Of a stretch of DNA of 64,000 nt, positions 52,701-64,000 are shown piece after piece. Both the position numbers and the translations under genes were made by a program. Under the pieces are notes generated by a model. That model worked only from the letters and a program-made list of their open reading frames with translations. It was not told where the DNA came from and searched no databases. This stretch comes from Apostichopus japonicus (taxonomy: Eukaryota > Echinodermata > Holothuroidea > Aspidochirotida > Stichopodidae): the NCBI RefSeq assembly GCF_037975245.1, contig NC_092571.1, positions 25,000,564 through 25,064,563 of the forward strand, in the 5' to 3' direction. How positions within the stretch are numbered: the first letter of the stretch is position 1; each line of letters begins with the position of its first letter.

Positions 52701-55700
52701 CTTGATACCAATTACAAACATTTACCAATAAAACCTTGTCACAATAATAACAGACTGTCAATTGCTTCTCTGATGTCTTATGGGAATCAAGGCCTATAAT
52801 AAAGGCTTTCAATCATAAGGTCCCCGGTTCCGGTCACCACCAGATTAATGTATGTCATCCAGTTACAGAGTTGTTGACAATTAACAATTCATAGTCATGG
52901 ACGTTAAATATGAATGTAAGAGACTGACTTCGGTCAGCTTGCGGCTTTGATAAGCTAAATAAGGCTTCTTTGCGAGTTCCTGCTTGCAGGAGGATCTAAT
53001 ATACATACATACATACATACATACATACATACATACATACATACATACATACATACATACCAACATAATATCCATAATAAAGAATGTATTACTATGCATA
53101 CAATGGAATAACTCTCTAATCACACTCTCACACAACTATGGGCAGGATCTGAAATAATAGAGGACTCCGGTAGAAAACTGTTAAATTGTCTTTCATGTTC
53201 AAAACAGTAGCACATGGTCTAGTCACCTCTGATGCATCATTTGAACACAACCAGGGATTTACAGCCCAGCCAAGGGGTCTGATGCTTACTAAGGGTTTGT
53301 AATAACAGCTTGGAATAGGCACATCTAGTAAAGACCATTCAAAGGGATGGCAGGACATCCTTTACTCAAATTGGCATAACAATGTAAGCCTTCATTGATT
53401 TCTTTACTGTGGGCTCGGAATATTGTTTTTGTCGAGTTGAGTAGAGCGGTGGGGTGGGAAGTAGACATTGGATGCCTACATTTATGATATCTTCTCACCT
53501 TGAAGTCTTTGATGCTGACAAATTCCTTTATAGTGGACCTGGACCTCTTCTCATACTCCTCTTCTGATAAGGCTACAGCAGCAGGTGGCTCTACTCCTGA
53601 AAAAGAAAAACAGCAACAGATAAAATAATCGAATGCAAAAACTAAGATCCAAAACACATTCAAATGTGTTATGCAACAGAATATCTACTTGTTGTGTACT
53701 ACAGGAGGACTGTTTAAATTCGGTATTCTAGTCCCATTGATGTATGATGTTCCTTCTCCCAAAACCATGATGTTCATAAAATCATTTCTGCAGGCTTGTG
53801 TGTGTGAATGGAAACTTTTTTTACGACTCTTCACCTTGTGCGAAACATTTCCAGACCACAATCTAAGGATGTTCGCCAGACAGAATCACTCATTAACCAA
53901 CAAAGAGCAGTGACATGTACTCACCTTTGCTCAATTCTTGGATCCATGCGAGAGTCGACCCTATTTGTGTTTGCATAGGAAAGTATCACTGCAGTCATAA
54001 CATCAAGCCTAGTTTATCATATGCCATATGCTTACTGTCATTTACCTCCTGTACACTAACAGTTAAGATCCTTTCGAACATGGTCTTGACAATTGATAAC
54101 TTGATATTCTGTATCACACACGGATTAGCTAGACAAACGCCCCTTACACAGATTAGCTAGACAAACTCCCCTCATCCCTCCTTTTCTCTCTACTACTTTT
54201 CTTTTATCTACTTACTCTTTTCCTGGTTTCTGTCAAGTTCGTTAGACCTTGACTTCAGTGACCCTGTGAATCGCTGCGTGTCCGCTATCGCCGACTGTCT
54301 CTCTCTCGAACGATCAATCTCCCTCTCTCTGGACCGCTTGGAGCCGGAAGATGACCTGCCCTTGTTATCCCTCGCTGATGGTGGTAACATGGACCTACAA
54401 GCATACCAGGAAGAAAATATTTCAAGCATTACAGGAGAAGTTCATCAATCGCTTGCCTCTTGAGCTGCATTTAAACTGGTGCAAGATTAGGGTGGGTCAG
54501 GACAGAGGGTATGGGATAGGGAAGAGTAGGCGAACATTATACAGGGTGTCCAATTATTCATCGATTCTCATCAATATCTGAACAATGGATAGTGAAGCCA
54601 AAAGCAGTGTTAACATGAGTTGAGAAAAAGCTGTGTGTATAGGGTCTTGTAGAACCACAACTTTTTGCTGCCTAATACCCCATTGGGTCCTTCCTCAAGA
54701 TGTAGATTGCTGCCCTTTTATGAGCAATCCCACGAACTTAGGAAGTTCTACTTTGTCTGTAGAATGCTGTAGGTATCCAGCGTCCATCTACAGAACCTTG
54801 CTAAGATCTGCTTGTTTATTTTACAAATTATTCTTCAGACAAAAAAATGAAATTCTCATTGAGATCATTCCTACTTTATTATTCTTTCACTGAAATGCAT
54901 TGTTTCAATATTTAACATTTTTATACCTTTAAATTGAATGAAGTGTTAACTATTTTCCACTGTGCATCATTTGGGGGTGAGGGGGGGGGGGCTTAACTTG
55001 CAGCAAAAATTGAAACCATGTTACAATAAATCTGGGTTAAGCTCAGTTTTAATAAATCCAGTTGACATACCCAGTACAATTACCTATTCTTTTGCCCTTG
55101 TTCTTTATTTTGTAATTCAATATTGCATTTTGGCATCCACATTTTAAATTCCTACCCTACTCTGCACTCTTTAATACATTACCTTGATTGTTGTTTATCC
55201 TCTCCGAGCATCATGAACCTGTTACCCTGAGAAATTTTAGCCTCCGAGGAACCCGAGGACGACTTCCCTCCTCCTCCACTGCTGCCTTTGCCCCAGCCCC
55301 CTAAGGAGCCCGGTCTGCCACCTGGACCCAACTGTACATTATCATCAATGGTTTGCTGAAGAGTAACAAACAAAGAATTATGCACCAAACATACTAAATG
55401 TGAAAACAACAGTGAAATCAGAAACTTCCAACTGGTGGAACACAAAAGGGTCACATAATGGGATTGGGGGGGAGGGGGAGATCACATTTCATTAACAAAA
55501 AGGTACATGGCACATGGTTTTATATGGGCTCAGGGAATATGGCAGTTTGAGGGTATGGTGGTATTGTGTATATGTGGGTAGGTTTAGCAGAGTCAAAATA
55601 CACTCATGCCTATGAAATAAAACTGAAGTGTATACCTTGCCACATAATTATAACAAGTTTAATCAACACTCACCCTTGTAATTTTAAGCTTGGCTGGGTT

Positions 55701-58700
55701 TTCAATAACGTTTTGTTTGGTACTCCTGTTTCCTGAGACAGTATTCCATCCCCCATCCTCCTGGTATTTCTCCATGCTCCCCTGCGGTCTCTTTGATGAC
55801 TGTCGGGGTGCTAAACGAGAGGTTAGTTGCTCCTGTTCTCTCTTTTGCTTTTCCATCTCGGCTTCCTTTCTAATCTGGTCGATCATAACTGGCTTGGCTT
55901 CATTTCGCCTTGGCTTCCAGTTGTTCTGTAATATATCAAAATGGTACCATCAAGCAAGTGTGTTCTACAATATCGTTGCCAACACATGGCAGTAGAAGCA
56001 TAAATGGGATTATGCATAATCACTGCCTCGACCCAGTAGACCTAAGGCTGTATGGTTTCACTAATGTCAGAAACCAGCAGTCAAAGTGAGCTTTCACTGA
56101 TGCAATGTTCAAGTTCATTCAACTATATTCACCATTCATCATTTTAGTCTACGGACCCACTTGTTCTCTTAAACTTGTTTTTATTACCTGTGTGTGACAT
56201 GTTAAATACCAATTTCTTTGTATTTACAAATAAATCTGTATGTTTACATGTACATTTTTCTGCTCAGGTCAGTTTCATGGATTCTTTTAACATTGTTCCA
56301 AGTTTAAAGTAAAGCACAACTGTTGTGTAACCAAGGCTTTGTGCCAGCGACAGACAGCCAGAGCATGGCCATAGGCACAATCCACAAGTTTGCCAGCTAG
56401 GCTGTGAATAGGACCACTTAGTACTGCATATTTCTGGCTACAGCCTTGCCTGGAACTGCCGTAATCATAAAAGAACTATAAGACAATGCAGACTCTACAA
56501 AATAAAGACCCTCGTTAATAAACCGATACAAGCAACCACTGAACCTCTTGCAGGTCTCTACTGCAAAAGTTGGAGCTAATTGATGAGTGGTTTTGCTTTC
56601 AAACAATGCAGACTTTTCCCTTGACACAATGTCCTTAAGGCACAAGCCCCTTACAGATAATAATACAAACAAATGAATAGTACAACAAATACAAACAAAC
56701 AAATAGTAGAACCAAAACAAACAAACAAATAGTACAACAAATAAATACAAACAAATAGTACAATCCAACAATAGTTTAAGCAAATAGTTAATAGTTGAGT
56801 ATGTCTCTTATCATGCATAAGGTCTCCATCTATTATCAAATGGAAACCAAAGTTTGCACATTAGGAGTTTCTTTGCCCTCCATTACTAGATAGGATTCTT
56901 ACCAAGGGAGATCATACCACGAGTGGAGGGTTGGAGCATTTGTCCGACTTTGTTAGGTTTATGCAGAAAATGTTCAACTACTTTCGTGTTATATATATTA
57001 ACATATATATATTATATATATAATTAGTTAATGAGTACTTTGTTTTGACCATGTTTCCAATACTAAGATTCTATGTACAGACACTGTGATAAAAAATCTT
57101 TACAAATTAAGCTTACATAGCTAGCCATGTCAGATAAATGATGTCCTGTAGAACTTTTAAATTCCAGAATTTGAACTTGGCAAACTCAAAACATGACAAA
57201 ACCCTGTAGATAGATATGTAGTAATATCGAACTTACATCTCGTAGATCCTTAAGATCATGCAGCATAAATCGTATCCTGGAGGAAATTTTCTTCTCTTTG
57301 ATAATTTTGTCTACTTGGTTGAAGTACTGATCCATTAATGCCTGCAACAGGAAGGGAAAAAAAGAATTTCAATACAATTGCTTTCATTAGACCTTCCAGC
57401 ACTTACTATGTCCATAAACAAGTCCAGAATTAACAACTATAATACAGATTGCATACAGATAAACATATTGGTCCAGCTCCCCCCCCCCCCATCTTGATAA
57501 TTATATAGCTTAGTTCAGATCAGAATTTCACATATGTCAACTGAAACTTGGAAAGCATCATTCTTTTTTGTACATTTACTTCTTTATATGAAAAGAGCTT
57601 TCAATGAATAAGCCAACGAACCAACTTTAGGACACTTGTAGGAAATAGCATTGAAAAAGCAAACAAGCTGCACACTCACAAGCCAAAGAAAAAAAATGTT
57701 ATCATCTCTACCAACCCACCCCCCCCCCCTTTGATCTAATTACCCCAAACTGAAGCGACCCACATCACTACACTCTCCCAACCACCATTAAAGTTCCTCA
57801 AATAGTTTGCTCTATACCTTCATTGCACACTGCTTGCCCCATCCTTCCCTCCCCCATCCTCCCCACCCTTTCCCATATAAGATTGTTAGAGAACCTACCT
57901 TGCCCTTTTGATGGTCAAGACTTTGTCCAATAGTCGAAACCAACTTGGACATGCACTCTAAGGACTCTTCATCTTTAGCCTTTAGTAACAGGAAGATGCA
58001 GCCTTGCATAATCTTCTCTGTCAGCAGAGATAGTTTGAAGAGTTCTCCGATGAATCGGATATTGCCGATAATCTGTTTCTTAGCAATCATCTGTTGGTAC
58101 TCTAGTTCTGCTTGGGCTTCTTCTTGTTCTTTTGCCTTTAACACGTAAATTAAAGGACGACAAATGTGAAGGATAAAAGTGATGAATATCAGATATTCCT
58201 GGCATCTCAAACAAATGCAAAACAAGAATCTAGTGTCAGCGGTCCAACAAACCCTTGGATGAGTGAGATAACCAAAACGGAGGGGAAATGTTTCACATCT
58301 TTCTGTCCGGAAGGAACAGATTTGAAATAAGATCCATTATTTGACCTATTTCAAGGAGAGATACAAAGAAATGTACAGAAGAAAACTTTAAAAAATTTAA
58401 GAGCTGAAAGTACTGTGGCCATGTTGAGATTATACCTGCTGAATATTTGAATGGTACCTTCAAAATGGAGTTACATTTTTTGGGGGGGGGGTTACATTTT
58501 TTTTGGGGGGGGAGCAGTTTGATGAAGTTCATCACACATGTAGAAATGACATGGACCTGCTTATCCTTCAAAGGCTCCAAATCGTGAATGAAATGATAAA
58601 TTTGTAACGATGGTTGTAACTTAATTCCTTTTTTTTAAATCATACAGAAGGAATTAGGTGGTTAGGGAATGTCTTACCGACAGAGCCGCGATCCTCTTCT

Positions 58701-61700
58701 TCTCCATCTCAATTTTTTCATCACTTCTCTGTCGCTCAAACTGTTTCTGACATTTAATTATAATCAGTTTTCTGAATTGCACTTTGCTACCATCAGCCTT
58801 AGTCACCTCAATCTAGAGAAAACAAAGGGAAACAACAAAATCTTTAATGAGCTGCTGGAGAGTGAAAACTTTCTGACAAACTTTTTGGAGTTTCTGACAA
58901 ACTCACGGTGAAGTAGACGGCAAGTTGTTGATTCCAACAACAGTTTGACAACAAGACAACAGATTCATTCCAAAGATATACTACACAACACTGGTGTCTT
59001 CCATTTCATTTCAAACTAGACTTTTTTCTTTGTTTTGTAAGTTTTGATGAATAACGTAAAAATGACTATAAACAACGAAAGCTTTTTACCTTCTTACTGT
59101 CTGTTTGACTTTCAAACGTGGTACAACACCTAACAGTGAGTTCGCACAAGAAAAGATCAAGATCATAAAACGATGGTACAAGCGAAAGATGTCCTGCAAG
59201 GATTGTACGGCAAGGATTGTACTAGAGTGATTCCTTGCAATGGCAATTGCTACCAGAATAAGGTGCTACACCTCGCAAAAAGGTACATTCACAAAGGAGA
59301 GGTGATGGGTCAATGGTTGTGCTAAACTGTTACCAGTTAATTGGCTAGGTAGATGGAAAAGTTCAACAGCCAGACAGGTTAGAGAGGTAGTGCAGTATGT
59401 TCAAAATGCTACCTTTCTGTCATGGTGATGTTATTGAATTATAAATGGTCGCTATAGGGATGAAGGACATCAGTCAATCGTGTTAGCTTTACAGATTATC
59501 ATTAAAGGAATAACCAAGGCTGAGAATAAATAAAACTATATAACAGAGTTTGTGAAACGAAATACCTTGATCCAACTCCTAGCTTCATAATTTTCCATTT
59601 TACTAAACCAATTTTACGGATTTCATTTCTCCATTATTACTTGATGAAAAATTCATATTAATATGTATTCGTTCAAGTATATGATTTACAACTTACATTT
59701 TGCATGACTCTGCACATGTTTGCATATGCCTGGCTGAAACCAGGTTCCATTATTGCCTGTATAAAAAAGAAAACAAATATGAATCAGTGATTTCAATCAA
59801 TCCTGAGGGAAAGTTATGGTGTTAGCTTTGAAGTAGAACAAACGAAATCACATCTTTCCACATTTTGAAATATTTCATAGATTGATAGTTACAGCTTTTA
59901 AAGGAAACACACTTCCAGCTATCATTATTAGTGACAGAAATAACAGTCATGAATTAACCCCTCCCCACACCCCCCTCCCCCACCACCACACACACCCCTA
60001 TCATCCCATCCTTGACAGCCAAGAGACACAACCCAACCATCATTCTTAGTCTATATGATAGGGATAACTTTCACGAACAACTTCCCCAAACAGCTAAAGG
60101 AAACAAAATCTTCTTCCATTTGGGAGATAATCACAAATTGTTCACGTTTCTTCAGAAAAGTCTAAAATATGGCATCATTGAGCCATGTGTGCTTCATGTT
60201 TTTGTCTTTTTATATTCTTCTTTATTTGTTACAAATGTTATATTTGCCTGTAAAGGAGACGGGGTTTTACAGATTATGTCAAATCTAAAATGTGGAAGCT
60301 CTTAACATGACCTAATGATGACAATGGTTTCAGTGTCCACAATAATAACATTTTACCTGGAAAAATTAAAAAGACGAACATAAAGAAAAGTGAAAGGTTT
60401 GAGATCCTAGTAGTAGCACTATGAAATGACAGATTAACAAAATGTCGGCTCCCAGACGAGATTTTAAACTACGACATCTCTCAAACAGAGCAGCATTTTG
60501 CTAAGCTGGTTTGGGGGGAGTTGATCTTCACAAAGATCTTCTGTCATATAAGATAAAGATGATGGTTGGGCTTTTGTCCCCTTTAAAGGCCAAATATCAG
60601 TTGATTTAAATGCACCATTTTTGCCTTGTTAAATTAACGAGAGCCTTTGTGAAGATGCAAACTCTACAGATAGGAGCATTCTAATGACCAAGAACCTAAT
60701 TGGTGACTTACAGCTGTATCTGATGGTGGCCTAAAACGTGACCATTCCAACTGACCAAGCCCTTTATGTTTGCACACAGTGGGCGACAGCCCTCAGCAAA
60801 ACTTAAAAATCTATGAACTTACAACTGCTCCACATTAGGAAGATATTAACCCTTATAATACAATCCAAACAATGTTGTGGCCAACAGATTGTGGAAGTGA
60901 AAAATCTAATGTATTATTGTTCCTGGTACAATTTTTGAGGAGTAACAGAAGTAACACATTGCCTTTCCATGACTATCTTTCCTCTAAATATGCTCATTAA
61001 AATCATTGTAAATTTGCCAAAAGCAACTTCTTGTACTAAAAAATTTCTATTACAAAACTTAGGTTACAAGGTCTGATATTCCTAGCAATATTTTATATAC
61101 ATAGAACAAAACTAATGACCAACCTTCTCAAATACAAGGTCAATGACCCCTGTCAATCTTTCCTCTGAGTTGATGGGTAACTGCATGGTTTGATTCATCA
61201 ACTTCTGGAAATTTTGAGGAGTGAGTTTGTTGAGGATACTTTTGAAGCTTCTCAATAATTCCTGTTGGGGAGGAAAAAACCAAGAAAAAATAAACAGCTT
61301 TTTTCTTCAACATCTGCCCCAAAAAGACAGTTTTGTGAACTTCCTAAAATTGCTTATAATTGCTTTTCTTCAATATATTCTAACTAAATATATTCAGTTT
61401 GTCAACACATCACTTAAGATATCAGCTTGAAGCAAAACAAAGCCAGGATACAGCATCTTCAGCCTTATCCTACATATTAGTAGATAATTATAAATTATAC
61501 AATTAGGCTAAGCACATAACTAATACAAAAATAACACTAGGTTTAGTATCTATGGTAACAACATGTGGAAAGTTTAGGCTATTAGGATAATACTTGTTTT
61601 ACAGAGCAGAAGACTTATTCAAGACTATTGTGACATTTTCTATTTATATTTTGATAGTCTTATTTTTACTAATTTTCGGCTGTAATAGTTTGGTCTTTCA

Positions 61701-63342
61701 GTTTTATTGTATGCTGTCATATTTTATTGCTTTCGTCTTTAATTTCTGAATTTTATTGCTTTAATAAGCATTGTTAGGATTTTTTGTTTATTTTTGTAAT
61801 TTTTATGATGCAATATTTTTAGGCTGTAATATTTTTCAAGCTGCAATAATTTTAATTTGTAATATTTTATGCGTTTCTGTGAAGTGCTCTGAGATCATTC
61901 TTTGATGTAGAGCGCTATATAAGAATAAATTATTATTTATTATTATTTTATTTGAACCAACGGCTTTGACATATTGGAAATGAACTGAGACTACTCACTG
62001 CGTCGTCATCTTTGTCTTCTGAATCCTTCTTCTTCTTCTTAGAGTCTGGTTTCCAGGCGTTCTCTGAACGCTTAAGCGTCTCCTCCTGAGAGGCAGAAGG
62101 CCTGGATATAATCTTTCTCTCCTTAGACTGCCTCTTATTGCCCTGCGGAAAGGAGGGTGCTTGCTGGTTCTGCATTTGAAGAAAGAAAAAAAAAATGCAT
62201 TTATAGGCGGACATTGAAATGTTTTACATATACAAATTATTTCCAAATCTGATGTTGAACTGCATGATAGAAGTATATATATATTTATACCACAAGATAT
62301 ATTTGAAAATAAACTTACCATTCTTGGTGATTTCATATAAGTTGGCATAAATAGGTTGTCAGGACCTTTGGAAGTCATACTTTTAGTGTCAAGATGTGGC
62401 CGCACATCAGCCTACGAAACAAATAAGATACAGAAGGACAGGTTAACATACAAGTATGAAATCATAAACCATAGAAAATGTAGACAGAAATGCTAGAGGC
62501 AAATCAGCAATCATCTCTGTGAGGAGGTTGCAATATCCGGAAAAAATATATATAAAAAATCCCCCCCCCTCTCTCTCTCTCCTTCTTTAGTGATTGTATC
62601 CTGCCACACTGTACAGATGCCTCATCAGAAGAGAGGCAAAGAACAGAACGGTCGGAATTGATATCCCCTCCAATACTCGGCAAGATCTTACCAGTGAAGG
62701 TTCTTACCACAAGAAGAGGGGGCTAGAGAGTTGGAACCCACCACCGTATAGCATTACAGAGATAAGAAAAACCTTGTGACGACTTTGAAATGACCATGAG
62801 AGATGTTAAATCACAGGTCAGATTACAAACAGAAACATTTGGTCCACCCACCTCTAGAGAACAAGATCAACTCATCTCTTAAAGAAACCATTTCAGTCAA
62901 ACTTTTAATCAATTTTTTTGATGCTTCGATACTGAAATCCTATTAGAGTATAGGTCATTAGCTTGACTAGTCCAGTTTCTCAGATCGAATAGTGAAAGAA
63001 AAGACTAATAGTTTGGAATTCTCCAGTTTGCTCTTATATGTGTTTAACACAAAGCATGAAAAAGTTGCCCAGGTGAACAAAATCTTGAGGATGGATCTTA
63101 GTTTTGTTACTTTACACATTGAGGAAAGATTTCTAAAAATTGGGATAAAACTGACATGCTCAATGTGAAGAATTTAAATGGGATAAGATTTGTTCTGGGC
63201 AGTTCTATAATCACCTTCTCCAGTACAATGTCCGGAATATCTGGAAGCCCTTGAGGTTTGCTAGTGCAATCCGGCTGGAACTGGAGAAGGAAGGTTCTGT
63301 CATATTGCTTCTTACCTTCCTGGTTTAAGGGACTCCACTGGT
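46354..63342 (-). CDS. eif4g: Eukaryotic translation initiation factor 4 gamma, 5' end outside window
   Basis: Scaffold of the cap-binding complex eIF4F, acting in the cytoplasm. Exons in transcript order: 63215-63342, 62319-62411, 61999-62169, 61124-61261, 59697-59756, 58678-58812, 57899-58135, 57237-57341, 55674-55925, 55183-55355, 54216-54394, 53499-53596, 52123-52295, 50498-50702, 49629-49727, 48982-49128, 47797-47878, 47215-47361, 46354-46526. All are in frame, giving about 930 residues. Domains in order: eIF4E-binding module, MIF4G, a basic/Gly/Ser-rich linker with DGGWNTV, MA3, W2. The N-terminal PABP region and the exon leading into the 4E module are not in the window. Colinear throughout with vertebrate eIF4G1/eIF4G3. 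It is a paralogue of the + strand gene ending at 22749, oriented tail to tail with it. Confidence 0.97.
48609..48826. repeat. About 47-bp minisatellite
   Basis: Five imperfect copies of a unit containing cctaaggtcagacatgtctc and tatgaatatgcat, in the intron between exons 48982-49128 and 47797-47878. Confidence 0.85.
50498..55925 (-). CDS. eif4g: Linker and MA3 domain of eIF4G
   Basis: Linker exons: 55674-55925 ([36 protein letters not shown]), 55183-55355 (Gly/Ser-rich, [14 protein letters not shown]) and 54216-54394 (Ser/Arg-rich, [14 protein letters not shown]). MA3 exons: 53499-53596 ([18 protein letters not shown]), 52123-52295 ([15 protein letters not shown]) and 50498-50702 ([19 protein letters not shown]). 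At the end of 52123-52295 the donor GTAGGT after GATGG is chosen. The alternative donor four bases downstream would put a stop in frame, and the phase-2 choice equals that of the paralogous exon at 15503-15675. Confidence 0.95.
51350..51790. repeat. Degenerate tandem repeat related to 43860-44240
   Basis: About four units carrying gaggttttcagattttgag-like and gttgacctttgacct-like segments. Intronic in the conventional eIF4G, between exons 50498-50702 and 52123-52295. Confidence 0.5.
52810..53062 (+). mobile_element. SINE, copy 3, with long (ACAT)n tail
   Basis: Degenerate B box (ccccggttccggtc), body with gactgacttcggtcagcttg and gcgagttcctgcttgcagga, and a tail of about 17 acat units to 53060. 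Same family as 33697-33941. The A-box part is degenerate. Located in an intron of the conventional eIF4G. Confidence 0.8.
56665..56772. repeat. aaacaaacaaatagtaca minisatellite
   Basis: Five or so irregular copies of an 18-24 bp unit, intronic in the conventional eIF4G between exons 57237-57341 and 55674-55925. Confidence 0.8.
57237..62169 (-). CDS. eif4g: MIF4G domain and preceding basic linker of eIF4G
   Basis: Exons 61999-62169 (linker with RKIIS and [13 protein letters not shown]), 61124-61261 ([17 protein letters not shown]), 59697-59756 ([14 protein letters not shown]), 58678-58812 ([16 protein letters not shown]), 57899-58135 ([20 protein letters not shown] and [10 protein letters not shown]) and 57237-57341 ([26 protein letters not shown]). 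All junctions are phase 0. This is the complete HEAT-repeat MIF4G domain that binds eIF4A and RNA; eIF3 binds in and after it. No equivalent of any of these exons was found in the + strand paralogue. Confidence 0.96.
61870..61950 (+). mobile_element. LINE 3' end fragment
   Basis: gaagtgctctgagatcattc, agagcgctatataagaataa, then attattatttattatt. A CR1/L2-type tail, inside an intron of the conventional eIF4G. No coding region remains. Confidence 0.5.
62319..63342 (-). CDS. eif4g: Single eIF4E-binding module of conventional eIF4G
   Basis: Exon 63215-63342 (128 bases, phase 1 to 0) encodes [20 protein letters not shown] and then a segment ending [19 protein letters not shown] is the canonical YX4L-phi eIF4E-binding helix. 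The next exon, 62319-62411 (93 bases, phase 0), starts ADVRPHL and contains [10 protein letters not shown]. Both exons match cassettes in the + strand paralogue in length, phase and sequence, so this single module represents the ancestral state of the triplicated region. Confidence 0.95.
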
Positions 63343-64000
63343 CTGCAGAGCAAAAAACATCAAAGAGAGATATTGCAAAGTAGTTTGGAAGAGTGTATGT
63401 ACACATAATTCACAAGGTTTTCAAATCGTACAGATATATCAGTTCAATTAACATTCAAGTTTCATTATTCCTTGGGGAAGTTCTAGACATGCATAGGTCA
63501 AAGAAGGGTCTTTGAATCAAATTTTAAACATCCAAAGAATCCAATGACAATCGTGTGTTGTGCAAATCTCATGAAACCATTTGTACTCTCAACTGCAAGA
63601 AGCATTTATCTACACAAGGAATGGACTAGGGTAGTTAAAAATGCATTTTCTTCTTTTTATTATCTTTCTTTTTGGAAATTTTGTTGCATTCTGGTGGTTC
63701 CATACTCAACCATTGACAGAAGACATCATCTGTTACTTTTGCTGACCAAAACCCCCAAATGAAATGGAAAAAGACATTATCACATTACCTAAGTCCACCC
63801 CTTTTGACATCTCAAATTGAAGCTTCCCAGGCATCCAATAATAATTATAATACATAATTTTTATATAGCGCCAAACAAACTATGAAATAATTCTCATAGC
63901 GCTGAACAAAATAAATCCAATCACGTATAACGATCCGTTTTCATAGCTTTTCATAGTTTTCATAGCTTTGTCAGAATTAGGAAGAAACAACCCTGTGCAA

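Overview
This is eukaryotic (animal) genomic DNA: AT-rich, with short exons and GT-AG introns of a few hundred to about 2,000 bases, and many DNA transposons, SINEs, microsatellites and minisatellites. Two eIF4G genes, a secreted C-type lectin, a death-effector-domain gene and the repeat types suggest a marine invertebrate deuterostome. An echinoderm such as a sea cucumber is my best guess, with only moderate confidence. I saw no bacterial-style genes, operons or CRISPR.

Layout. (1) About 0.6-22.7 kb, + strand: the 3' part of a multi-exon eIF4G paralogue with an unusual architecture. It keeps a PABP-binding-type motif and has three successive eIF4E-binding modules, each with a YX4L-phi helix, instead of one. 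It lacks the MIF4G domain, then ends with divergent MA3 and W2 domains. (2) 22.8-28.7 kb: no gene recognised; transposons including a hAT-like element split by a solo LTR. (3) 28.7-34.2 kb, - strand: a complete four-exon secreted C-type lectin. (4) 37.0-41.5 kb, - strand: a six-exon gene with a DED-like fold at each end and an unrecognised centre. (5) 41.8-46.3 kb: repeats, including a hAT-like element with a perfect 8-bp target duplication. (6) 46.35-63.34 kb, - strand: a conventional eIF4G (one 4E-binding module, MIF4G, MA3, W2), open at its 5' end at the window edge.

The two eIF4G genes point tail to tail and share exon lengths and phases (128, 93, 173, 205 and 99 bases), so one arose by duplication of the other or of a common parent. 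The conventional copy is the cap-complex scaffold that joins eIF4E, eIF4A, eIF3 and PABP. The divergent copy has kept and multiplied the eIF4E-binding part, kept a PABP-type motif, and lost the main eIF4A/eIF3 platform. It is roughly the reverse of DAP5, which keeps MIF4G and loses eIF4E binding. This is the most notable find in the window. A role as a multivalent eIF4E tether or sink is inference. All exon calls rest on reading frames, splice sites, phase continuity and remembered family motifs; no transcript or database search was available.
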